NCBI GenBank assembly: GCA_010015745.1
Contig: ML978195.1
Span: 62,001 to 126,000 of the forward strand
Direction of reading: 5' to 3'
DNA: 64,000 nucleotides
Origin: Setomelanomma holmii
Taxonomy: Eukaryota > Ascomycota > Dothideomycetes > Pleosporales > Phaeosphaeriaceae
Positions 46,255-55,707 of the stretch are shown piece after piece. Numbering within the stretch: the first letter of the stretch is position 1; each line of letters begins with the position of its first letter. The position numbers and the translations under genes are program-made. A model generated the notes under the pieces. The model saw only the letters and a list, made by a program, of their open reading frames with translations. It ran no database searches and was not told the origin of the DNA.

Positions 46255-46746
46255 TAGAATTGTTCCGACGACGCATACTGGTTTGCTTCTATAGGTTGCC
46301 TGTATCGTTGCAATACCCGTCATGAAGGGAATGAACTGGTCTGCAGCCGAGCGCAACAATGTGCTTACGTCATAGCCTTGAGCGCGAAGCTTCACGTACC
46401 CACCCGCGCCTTGTGCCTCCCAATCTTAGACATCGCGTCCCAGCATTAAAGGATTAACAATTATCGTTACTCTTGTCTGCAGAGCGTAATACTCTCAAGT
46501 ACCTGGAGGATGTGAATCCAAAGGCTCATGTGCCTGGCGTGTCCAGCGCGTCCACTGCAGCTCCGACCTAACAAGATCCTTTCACTCCCGTGAACGCGTC
46601 CGCACGCGCGCTAGCAATCATCTGCCACTACAGCCTCTAAATACCCCACGATCTCACTATCCGCCAGTGTACCTCAACAAACCAGCAGCCTCCACTTCGT
46701 GCGGGGCACTCAGTGGTTGTACTCACTACGACAGTCGAGTTCACAA
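46255..46746. other. Intergenic GMC / F-box
   Basis: About 490 bases with no coding signal; holds the GMC 3' flank and the F-box gene promoter. Confidence 0.4.
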
Positions 46747-48285
46747 ATGATGGCACGACTCTCGCAGTTGCCGCAGGAGCTCTTTCTTGGGATTGTAGAA
46801 TTGCTTGAAGGCAATAACGCGACCTTGGCGGCTCTTTGCCTGATCTCGCGAGCTGTCGCTGAGGTATCGCGACCATATCTCTACCGGCATGTGGTCCTAG
46901 GAGCGGAAGACGCAAAGCCAACCCAAATCGCCCTTTTCCTGCGCACACTTTTCGACCGACCTGATTATGCGACACAAACTAAGATCCTTCAAATCGAGGC
47001 TACGGTCTATCGTGACCGTAATCAAGATTTTGAGGTGCCCTCCGGAGCTACTGGTATGCGCATGGACGATGGCACGCGGCTCGAAGAAGCCTGCGTCGAT
47101 CATGTTCGTTGCATCGAACAAAATGGGGCACCAAGGATCAGCGCGATGATCCAGAAGTGGCGCCTTAGGCTTCGTAGCGGCGCCCAGACTGCGTACGTCG
47201 GTGTCCTTTTGTCGCTCCTTGTCAACTTGAAGGACATCGCTATTACCATATACACTGAGGAAGGGCTGCCCAGAAGGACTTTCACCCCACTAGAGCGACT
47301 CTTCAGACTTTCTGTTGGAGCCTTCTATCAAGATGATGGAAGTCACTTGAAGCTGCGCCCGCACCTTCCCTTGTTTCCCACCACTCGGGATGTAACTCGT
47401 CTCAGAACGACCGGCGCCAACCTGGCCATTCTGTGTCTCGGGTTCGCAAATCTACAGATCCTGGAAGTTGATTTACAGCAGTCGAATTGCTCTCGATCTA
47501 ATGGTGCTCACCTAAACTGGGAGAATGGAACCACGGAATTTCAACCTCGCGCGTTGCTCAAAGTGCACACCATTAATTTTGATAGCGACTGGGAGGCACT
47601 CTTGGTTGGTTATCGCGTCAGACATCTTCTCGAGACCATCCGTTTTCCAAGTCTACGTCACTTCTTCTTCAGTATTGTCAGAGGTCCAACCCAGCACTTG
47701 GAACAATACGGAAATTTTCGAACCTTCTTTGAATCCATTCAGCCCATAGCCACGCAATTGGAAAGGGTCGCCATCGATGTCGGGGGTGATCGTACCAACT
47801 TTAGCATGAGCTGCCTCAACGCCTTCAAACCTGTCGACCTCGGCGAAGGTGATCTCTTCCGATTTTCGAGCTTACAAGTTTTGCGTATACCTTCCGCCGC
47901 ATTTGTCGGTCGATGTCGCACTGATCATACAGGCCGCGTATCTGTGCCTCCCCGATTGGATGATCTTGGCCCGTATCTCGAACATCTCGATATCACCTAC
48001 CCGGACGGGGTAACTCTGGAATGGCTGCAGAACATGTTCGCGACACTTGATGTCAATCAGGTGCGTTTGCGGCTGATCTCTCTATCGTGTGCTTGGGACT
48101 GTGGCAAGCCGCCTTCTTGGTTCGAGCGACGACGCCACCTTCTTGACAATTTGCCGTGTCCAGTCGTCATCGGCGTCGTTCCCGGCCAGAAGCAGCCGGA
48201 TGGATATGTTGACAAAGAGGTCACTGGGATTTGGCATGCAAGCTTGGCAGAGGGGGTCTGGTTAGATGCATTGTTCGAAGAGTGA
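46747..48285 (+). CDS. F-box protein, substrate unknown
   Basis: Single-exon gene of 512 aa. Residues about 5-50 (LSQLPQELFLGIVELLEGNN and SRPYLYRHVVL) form an F-box, the module that binds Skp1 in SCF ubiquitin ligases. The remainder has scattered Leu-rich segments such as LQILEVDL, LRIPSAAFVG and LEHLDITYPDG, consistent with an irregular leucine-rich fold used for substrate choice. The start is the first of two adjacent ATG codons (46747, 46750); upstream in-frame codons lack an ATG. Fungal genomes carry many fast-evolving F-box genes of this form, so no orthology is claimed. Convergent with the PhyH gene, 131 bases away. Confidence 0.75.
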   Translation: MMARLSQLPQELFLGIVELLEGNNATLAALCLISRAVAEVSRPYLYRHVVLGAEDAKPTQIALFLRTLFDRPDYATQTKILQIEATVYRDRNQDFEVPSGATGMRMDDGTRLEEACVDHVRCIEQNGAPRISAMIQKWRLRLRSGAQTAYVGVLLSLLVNLKDIAITIYTEEGLPRRTFTPLERLFRLSVGAFYQDDGSHLKLRPHLPLFPTTRDVTRLRTTGANLAILCLGFANLQILEVDLQQSNCSRSNGAHLNWENGTTEFQPRALLKVHTINFDSDWEALLVGYRVRHLLETIRFPSLRHFFFSIVRGPTQHLEQYGNFRTFFESIQPIATQLERVAIDVGGDRTNFSMSCLNAFKPVDLGEGDLFRFSSLQVLRIPSAAFVGRCRTDHTGRVSVPPRLDDLGPYLEHLDITYPDGVTLEWLQNMFATLDVNQVRLRLISLSCAWDCGKPPSWFERRRHLLDNLPCPVVIGVVPGQKQPDGYVDKEVTGIWHASLAEGVWLDALFEE

Positions 48286-48416
48286 AGTGTTGACCTTCAT
48301 CCTCAGACAAGCGGAGGCTGTAGAGCCAACGTTTTGGGGGCGGCACAGCAGGAAGTTTAGCTGGCTCCGTAATCGCGTTTGCCGTTCTATCTATTTGCAG
48401 CCAACCACGAATCATT

Positions 48417-49336
48417 CTACAACCACGCTCTTAGCTTCTCAATCTCTGTTTCGCCTTCATAAGGCTGCAGATAGTTGTCCTCTCGCCACGGATGGGTTCC
48501 CTCCACAATGCCGAAGTTGAATGCCACCGGACTTATGGTGCTGCAGTTTGCTTCAGATGTATTTATGAGATTACCGTGCATCAAGACCAAAGTGCCTGCT
48601 TTCGCCTCCACGTTCTTGTATTCGCAATCGCCTCTGTCATTCTTCGCCGGTAGCAAAGCATCACTGGCAACCTCCACGTTAGTATGTACTGGATTTTCGA
48701 GATCAACAAACTCAGCTTTGCCCGTCGCGTCCTTCTGGCATCTGCGAGATATTGGCACCGTTCGACGGCTACCTGGAGCAACATCAAGACAGCCATTCTT
48801 CAACGTTACATCCCCCAAAGCGTACCAGAAGGTCACACAGCTCGGCGGATCGGTGGAGCCAGAACATCCGTCTTGATGAGGCACAACCTTCTCACCAACG
48901 TCGGCTGCCTTGACTATGACCAAGCTCTGAGTCACCCGAGGATCGTCGTATCAAAGGGAAAGGGCGATCTCTTCATGGAAGGCGCTGAAAATGGTGGTTC
49001 GGAAACGTGGTAACATTTGATGTACGCCGCATCCCAGATTTTGAATACGCTGCAGAGGTGCCTTGTCAGCGTTGAACCCGTCTATGACCTGTCAGTCTCT
49101 TGCTATTATAATCTTGAACGTGCACTTGACGTACTTCGGTTCAGCGTCGCAAGTACTCGCCCGACCGGGGAGATATACGACTTCTGCCCTGGTTCGAACA
49201 CAAGCTGGCGAACACCGTAATCACCTGTGAACAAAGATGTTGCGGTGTCCTGGGTCTCCTTCAGAAGTATGCTGACTTCATGCTCCGTAAGAGCTCCCGG
49301 TATGACGAGATAGCCATTGCCTTTACAGAACTGCAT
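48417..49336 (-). pseudogene. Phytanoyl-CoA dioxygenase (PhyH) family gene with an internal stop
   Basis: Encodes an Fe(II)/2-oxoglutarate dioxygenase of the PhyH family. Exons on the minus strand: 49336-49135 and 49081-48417; the 53-nt intron has a gactgac branch. The 288-codon frame is full family length but has a TGA at 48951-48953 in the stretch IALSL-stop-YDDPRVTQS, where relatives usually carry a small residue such as Gly. The start FCKGNGYLVIPGALTEHEVS is typical. Iron ligands look intact downstream: VPHQDG (HxD) and LMHGNLIN (distal His), then NFGIVEGTHP. The rest of the frame is undamaged, so the break is recent or a base error. Upstream the same frame stays open for another 115 codons with an unrelated Asn-rich text. 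Confidence 0.72.
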
Positions 49337-49690
49337 TTGGGTGGCATCTAGAACGCCGGACTGGCGTTCCGAACGAGCACCACGGAGCTGTAACCTCAAG
49401 GGAGAATGCGGCAGCCCTAACGCCAGACTCAAGGTCACGAGAGTGTCTTTGTCGGTGTTCAGACCAGCCTGGTTGTTGTTCTGGCTCTGGTTGGTCAGTA
49501 ACAAGGTCAAAAGTAAAGGTCCTTCAAGTGGCGCATCCGGCGAAGCAGCGCCGTGGGGCTTTCGAGGAAGAGTCCTTGCCTCAAGCTCGAGAGCGATGTT
49601 TTGGGGCGCAAGAACATCATTGTTTGTATTACCGCCATTCGCAGTGTTGGCATTGTTCTGGTTCGCGAGCAAAAACACACGCGCAAGTTA
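49337..49690 (-). other. Asn/Leu-rich open frame fused in frame to the PhyH start
   Basis: Directly upstream of and in frame with the PhyH Met, with no stop between. Text has two related parts: LLANQNNANTANGGNTNND followed by IALELEAR, and LLLTNQSQNNNQAGLNTDK followed by LVTLSLALGLP. It resembles small secreted Asn-rich fungal proteins in style but I recognise no family. No ATG opens it in this frame; one at about 49735 is out of frame by one base. It may be a broken small-secreted-protein gene read into PhyH. Confidence 0.45.
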
Positions 49691-51536
49691 ACAAGCTTGG
49701 CCGCTTTCTTTCCGGAAAGAAGAGCCAGAAATTCTCATGATGCTGTCAGTAGTGGCACCTGGGCAATACAGAAAGTGCTCCACCTAGCAAAGCACTATCG
49801 TGGTTTCCGGTCCGCAGCGCAGACATGCAGCAAGGTGTTGATCTTTGTGGAAAGTTCTTCCTCAACTGCGACACTTGGACGCTTAGGTAATCCTTTTCGG
49901 GAGGGATATATACTTCGGATGCCAATTTTTAACGTGTCTATGTCCGATGTTGAATTTCGAACGCATTTTCTACACCATCAATCGATGCGGGACTCGTTTC
50001 TAGGCAAGACAGACACCCATATCGCATCTTTCCCTGTATTTCAGAGGCATAGACTGCCAGAAGAAACAACATCGTTGCCAGGAATAATCAGTGTGCGGCA
50101 AGCCTTCACATAGATCTTGCCGCATTGTGCAAAGCTCGCCAGACATGACGATTTGAAGGACGACTTTCGGAGGCACGCGAGACGCAGCATACCACACGGT
50201 GCCAACCTTTTGGGGAAAAGAAAAAGTGTGTAAGTTGTTTGTAATGGATGAATAGAGAACAGGCATTTATATCGGAGCTTGCCAACACTCAATATCGCCA
50301 ACTGAGCTCACCAGAGTCACGCAGGACATCTCGTCTGGTAGCGAGTCTTTCTCAAAGTAAGGTACAACTACCCTTCGTAGCCCGTCAACCTTGGAAATCA
50401 ATCGAGCGGTGTAAGACTTCTGGGTGGTGGAATGGACGTCGAGAGCATTTCTTTTCTACACATGTTTCTCACCACCTTGGTGGAGATATAGTCTTTCTGC
50501 GGTGAGTTTCGCTGACAAGAGCCGCGTTGCTATTTCTTATCTACATAAACATCTGGTCGTGTCTCTTGATATGCACATGTAAGCTGCATATCTCCGAGTT
50601 TGTTGGATGTTTCAATCTCCAGCTGGCTAAAAGACATGTCCTAAACCTTTAGAATGCAGAGAAAGTCATGCGGCGAATGTGCTGATTTTGCCATCGTCGC
50701 AAAACATGAATGTCCGTCTGTACTGCTTTCGAAGATTGCGAGTTGAGTATGAATAAAGACCAGGGAGAGATCAGCGTCGGATGCAGATATACACTCCCTT
50801 CTGCCTGCGCCAGACGACAAATGATCAGTGAATACATTACCAACATAATGCTTCTGCGACGACATTTGAAAATCAACCTAGCTCTTTCATACACCGCGAT
50901 GCAGCAGCTTTTCTACCACCCAATACAGAAAAGCCCGCACATCGCGTGCTATGCCAGAAATTTCGGACACTACACATGCGCCATCCGTTGCTCGCTTCTT
51001 TTCCACACTCTGCACGGTGGTTGTTGGAGGTCTAGTCAAAGACAAAAGCGAAAACTTATATTCCAATCTATCTCAGCTCCCTGCTGGACATGTGGTATCC
51101 CTGCTGGTCGTTTCAATTTATCACATCTCCTCCGTGGAAAATACGACTTTGGTGGTTTGAGTGCAGAGCAAGATCTCATGTAGCAAAGCGCTGTTGACTT
51201 CAAGCGTCGCGAAAATATAGCGCTGGTCTGACAGGGACATCCCATGGTCCTTCTGCTGTTTCTGACAATCGAAACAACATTCTTCGTGCAAATTAGTGTT
51301 TAGAGCGAGGGCGAGCCGCGCCGCGCATGCGGCCAGCTCACTCATTTTTCGGCCGCGCAAGAATCAAGGCTTAATGAAGGTGAGAAATGTGTCGATGCTT
51401 CGAAGGCATTTATACTTGCTTCCTCGTGCCGCAAACCACACATGGCAACATGCGTACATCGTGGCCGATGCAGGTCGTCTGGTCGTGCTCTGTGGGCGTG
51501 TGTCATTCAACAGGCATCGTCGCAAAAGCTTATGGT
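49691..51536. other. Gene-poor interval with TATA-like cores
   Basis: Short frames only. TATA-like cores followed by C/T-rich sequence occur near 49907, 50271, 50777 and 51409, similar in style to the island at 10.9-15.1 kb. The largest frame after one of them (from about 50821) is 120 codons without a domain or signal peptide. No gene is supported. Confidence 0.45.
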
Positions 51537-52080
51537 TCAAGAAAGTGTTGTTGGCATGGTCATGACATCGTGATAATATTGCGAGACATTACCCGACATC
51601 CTCCACACTACCATCCGTATCCATCCAAACACTTCTCCAGTCCACAACTCCGCGGCACGACCAAAGATACCTCGCCACAAGCTCATGTACTGGAACAATA
51701 TGCCACCCAGGTAGAGCGGAGCCGTGTTCGTCATGAATGTTATAAAGCAAAGTACGCCAGTCCCCAGTTCGCGCTGTTTTTCCGGCTGCGAAGGTATCTG
51801 TGTGGGGGTATGCAAATGCAACGCGAGAACTCCGAAAGTAAGCAAACCCATATCCCAACCAAGTGGCCGTGACAATCCGTGATCTTCATGAGCAAAAACG
51901 TGAACAAATAGACAACTCCGAAGGTGGGGTTGTCAAGCAATGAAGGTATGCTTTTTATCCTTCTCTTTAGAACGCCACTCCCAAACAAGGGCAAATGCGA
52001 TCAACGCCGAGGTGTACGGTAGTGCAACACATCCCAGAAATGGTCGGAAATGGTCGGACCCAACAAGACGGCCGATTGGT
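51537..52080 (-). pseudogene. Relic of an unidentified membrane protein
   Basis: One minus-strand frame reads from about 52080 to the TGA near 51537 with a single internal TGA near 51944. Before it: FLGCVALPYTSALIAFALVWEW, a likely membrane helix; after it: FAHEDHGLSRPLGWDMGLLTFGVLAL, then LCFITFMTNTAPLYLGGILFQY, both hydrophobic. Codon use is coding-like. No ATG opens the upstream part and no exon model was found. I do not recognise the family. The internal TGA could be a C-to-T change of CGA. The neighbouring 52037-52056 carries a 10-bp tandem repeat (gaaatggtcg twice). Confidence 0.4.
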
Positions 52081-52189
52081 GGCCGATTACAAGAAGTGAA
52101 GAACGGTTGCCGATCAAGAGCCCGGACAAGTACCGGGATGACCGGGTGATGAGAGCGACATGAGCAACATATGGAGGTTAGTGTCAGGC

Positions 52190-55100
52190 TTAGCTCATAT
52201 CCATCATGTCTGCGTCGAGGTCGTAATGCACCTCTCCAGAGTAGGTAGCCAGCACATCGTCGGTGGGTCCGAAGTTGCCCTCGTAGACGGTGGCTCCAGA
52301 TCGTCGCCTTGACTGAACCCATTGGCAGCCGAAGCAGTTCAGGACCTGCTCAGCCGTTGGTCGCTGATCTGGATCCTGGTGTAGCATGGCTTTGACGACA
52401 TTGTCCATGGAATTGATGTCGTAGCGCTCTGTCATGAACTTCGGAGCGCGGGCCAGCTCTTCGTCGTGGCTAGATCCGGGACGGACCTTGAGCGACGAGA
52501 GAGAGTCGTTATCGGTGTCGGACATGAGAAACATATCCATGGACGCCTTGGACTCCTCAGTGAAAGGGTCGCCGTGGGAGTCGCGATCGAGCGTGCCGCT
52601 ATCTGCGCTCCAGGTGAGGCTAGGAAGCACGCTGTCAAATTCGCCGGATCGCAGCTTCTGCCAGTAGGTGCCGTTCTCCGGGATGACACAGTTGCCAGCA
52701 ATCTCCGCTAGCATCATACCAAGAGCAAATACGTCAGCTGGCTTGTCGAAGCGACCCGTTAGAGCTTCAGGTGCGAGGTAGTGACGATCACCTTCACCGT
52801 CGATGCCTTTGGGAGCTGGCCACGGGCTGGCAAGACCGAAGTCAGCAATCTTGAGGCCACCCTCAAAGTCGATGAGGATGTTGGCAGGCTTCAGGTCGAG
52901 GTGGATATACCCTGAGTTGTGAATGAATGTGACACCCTACAATACTGTTAGCACCAATGTGACAATTGAGTGGAGACATGACAACTTACCATTGACAATT
53001 CCAGGAGAATTTTCCAGATCCTGAAATCATCAAGCCTACTGTTGAAGCCGACGTTGTCGAGGTAGCGCCTCAAGTTTCCACCTTCGCAGTACTCTGTCTG
53101 AATGTACAGATGAGAGTTCGCCTCCCAGTGGCTGTTGATGTCGAGAACATGGTCATTGCCTCGCAGAGCGTAGAGCACCTCGACCTCGCGCATCTTCCTT
53201 GACCTATCACCAGCACCCAGATACTCCTTCTTCGATTTCTTGACAACCCAGACCTGGCTGCCTGCAGGTGACTTCCCCGGTGATACCTTGACCGGCTTAG
53301 TGACACGATATACCGTACTGAATTCGCCTTCACCACCATCGAGTTGCTTCACTTCATGAAAGCGTTCGGCAAGCGACTCGTCGACATCGTTCTTGGTCAA
53401 CCCAATGGGCATAACACCCTGCACGCTGTGGAAGAAATTGTGCTCCCGTGGGGTCGTTGGTGTCGCCGGGGGAAGGGCGTTCAAGCTCTGAGCAAAGGGA
53501 TGCGAGTCCCGCCTGTGGCCAGAGATCGAAAGTCTGCTGGCGTCGAGAGCAGCAAAAGATTCGCTGGGCGTCTGCGGGGATGGTGTACCGAAGGTCGCTC
53601 CCGCAGCTGCTGAGGTCTTAGTGTCGTTCTCTTCATTGTACGGATGAGAGGTAGGATGGAGTGTCCGTCGAGATGGCAGTGGGCGACCAAATTTCTTGGA
53701 GTGCCTCAAAAGCCGGGTTCGAGGGAAGGAGAGAGCATGTGCAGAAGGAGATTCACATGTCGCAGGGTGGGATTCTTCGTCACCCGACGAATCATCTCTG
53801 TCATGCACACGTGATTTGACTGGCTTAGGGGTGTACTCACTAGTTGGTCTGGAATCGTTGTCGGGTGCCGCGAAGGTATCTGTGCCAATCGATGGTCGCG
53901 ATCGGAAAGTCTTGCGGCGAAGACTGCTCTCCTTCGAGCGCCTGCTGGAACCACCACTAGGCTTAGTAGGGGTGGGTGGCATGTCCTCGGCACTGGACTG
54001 GCTGTCGGTCATTGTCATCCGATTGGCAGTTGGCGACTGATTGTCTGGCTGCGTGTCGTCGTCGCCATCGATGCTGAGGAAGCTGCCTCGACGCTGGAGG
54101 GAGCCGCCCACATTGCCGAAGATGCTCGTTCGCTTGACCGGGTTGTCCATAGAGAACTTCGAGACATTAGCACTGAAGGGGGTGCTAGGAGTGCCGAACT
54201 GATGCTGAGGGCGCGCCGATTCTCCGAAGAGACTGCCCTTTCGCTTCACCAATGGGGTGTCCAGGTTATGAGAGCGGTCAGCCGCTGCCGGAGGAAACGA
54301 CTGGCGCTTCGAGGGTGTGTCGGGCATGACATAGATGCCTGCTCCCGGTACTGGTTCGTCTACATTCCGGTTCTTCTTAGACAGCAGACCTGTCGAGAAG
54401 GCCACGGGCGCTGTTGGTTCGACCTTGAAGGGCGTGTCGAATAAATCTTGCGAAGAGGCACCCGACTCTTCAGACTGCTGGGGTCTTCCGATGCCGATTG
54501 GCAGCGACCGCGAAAAGTGCTGTGTCGGTGCTGCCGGTGCAGCTTGTGGAAAACCGAAGACGGACGATCGTGGCGGTGCCATTGGTGTGTCGCCGTGAAC
54601 ACTCGAGGATGCAGAGGATGGGGTATGGGCGTAAGACAATGGGTGTGGTTGCGAGCTGCCAAAGCTGCCCCGTGAAGGCTGCGGTAGGCCCATCCTGCCA
54701 GCGTCGAAGGTGGGCTTACTGAACGGAGTATGCGAAGGGGTGGTGCTGCCGAGAGAGCTGTCCAGCGACATGCGGTTCCTCGTCTTTGATGCTGCGGCAC
54801 CGGGGAGCGCGAACTCGCCATCGTAAGCTGGCTTTGGTCGCGGGGTGCTCGAAACTCGTTGCGAGAGTGTCGACTTGCGCAAAGAAGTGGTGCGCCTTAT
54901 CGGAGTGTTGGCGAAGGCGTTGGGTGACGAAAAGAGACCTGAGTTGTTGTCGTTATATACTCGCGGGGACTCTTCGGCGCTGTTGCGTGATGTCTGGGTC
55001 TGGTCGAATATACTCTCGAAGTCACCTAGGCTTGATGCGCCATGCACGCTCCGCCGCTTCGCGGTCGGACTGCTGCCAGTGCCTCCGCTGAGGTTCATGA

Positions 55101-55707
55101 GGCCGTCGTTGCGCTTGAGCGGGCTTGACTTTGCGGGCGGGGCTGGCGACAAATCGGGTCGCGATTGCGCAAATGCAAACTTGATGGGCCTGTCGTTGAC
55201 AGGTCGCTGGTCTGTTTCTATGCACTCCGGCGATTCTGCGCTGGGTCGACGTGGTGTGTTTTCTTGGCCTTGCGCTTGCCGCGCCATGAATGGAGACGCG
55301 TTTCCGGTGTCGCTCGAGTCTCCAAGCGGCCGGCGCGGGCTTTTCGACTTGGTGGTACGCGCGCGCGGCGAGGAGCGGAAAGGCGCTGAGCGCCGCAGCG
55401 AGAACCTCTTGGTTGCAGGGGCAGCTTGCCCAAGCGGTGACTCGGGGTAAGTCGCAGTCGGGCTGGTGGGCTTGTTAGGCTTGGGACTGAATGCGCGAGC
55501 GAGGCCAAGAGGCGAGAGCGGTGATCGTGGCGAGTCGGAGGTGCGGAGTTGGAAGCGCGAGGGTTTGGAGGGTGATCTGGAGAGGGAGCGGCGGAGTTGT
55601 TGAAGGTGCGAGAAGTGGGCGCCCTCGAGACGGTAGCTGTGGGGATGGGTAGGTGAAGGCAAGTGCAGGGTGCCGCCCTCCCGATGCGGAGAACATCCGA
55701 AATCCAT
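52190..55707 (-). CDS. WEE1: Wee1-type mitotic inhibitor kinase
   Basis: Tyrosine-directed kinase that phosphorylates Cdk1 and delays mitosis (Wee1/Swe1). Exons on the minus strand: 55707-52990 and 52936-52190, 1154 aa; the 53-nt intron splits the kinase domain between LLELSM and GVTFIHN. The first ~780 residues are a Ser/Pro-rich regulatory tail with many SP/TP sites, fitting cell-cycle phosphorylation. Kinase domain about 784-1154: Gly-rich loop LDGGEGEFSTVY, Lys in VWVVKKSKK, EYCEGGNLRRYLD, catalytic loop IHLDLKPANILI, DFG in KIADFGLAS, and the Wee1-type EGDRHYLAPE. An insert of about 65 residues with acidic/Ser-rich text lies between SVLPSLTW and the final helices. The start is the first in-frame ATG; an upstream stretch to 55764 opens only with GTG. 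Confidence 0.94.

Noticed and set aside
50821..51183. 120-codon frame with several cysteines
   Set aside because: No signal peptide and irregular cysteine spacing; unlike the repeated modules of the gene at 15.6-16.2 kb.
54360..54821. 153-codon minus-strand frame inside WEE1
   Set aside because: Alternative frame within the Ser/Pro-rich N-terminus of WEE1; no independent evidence.
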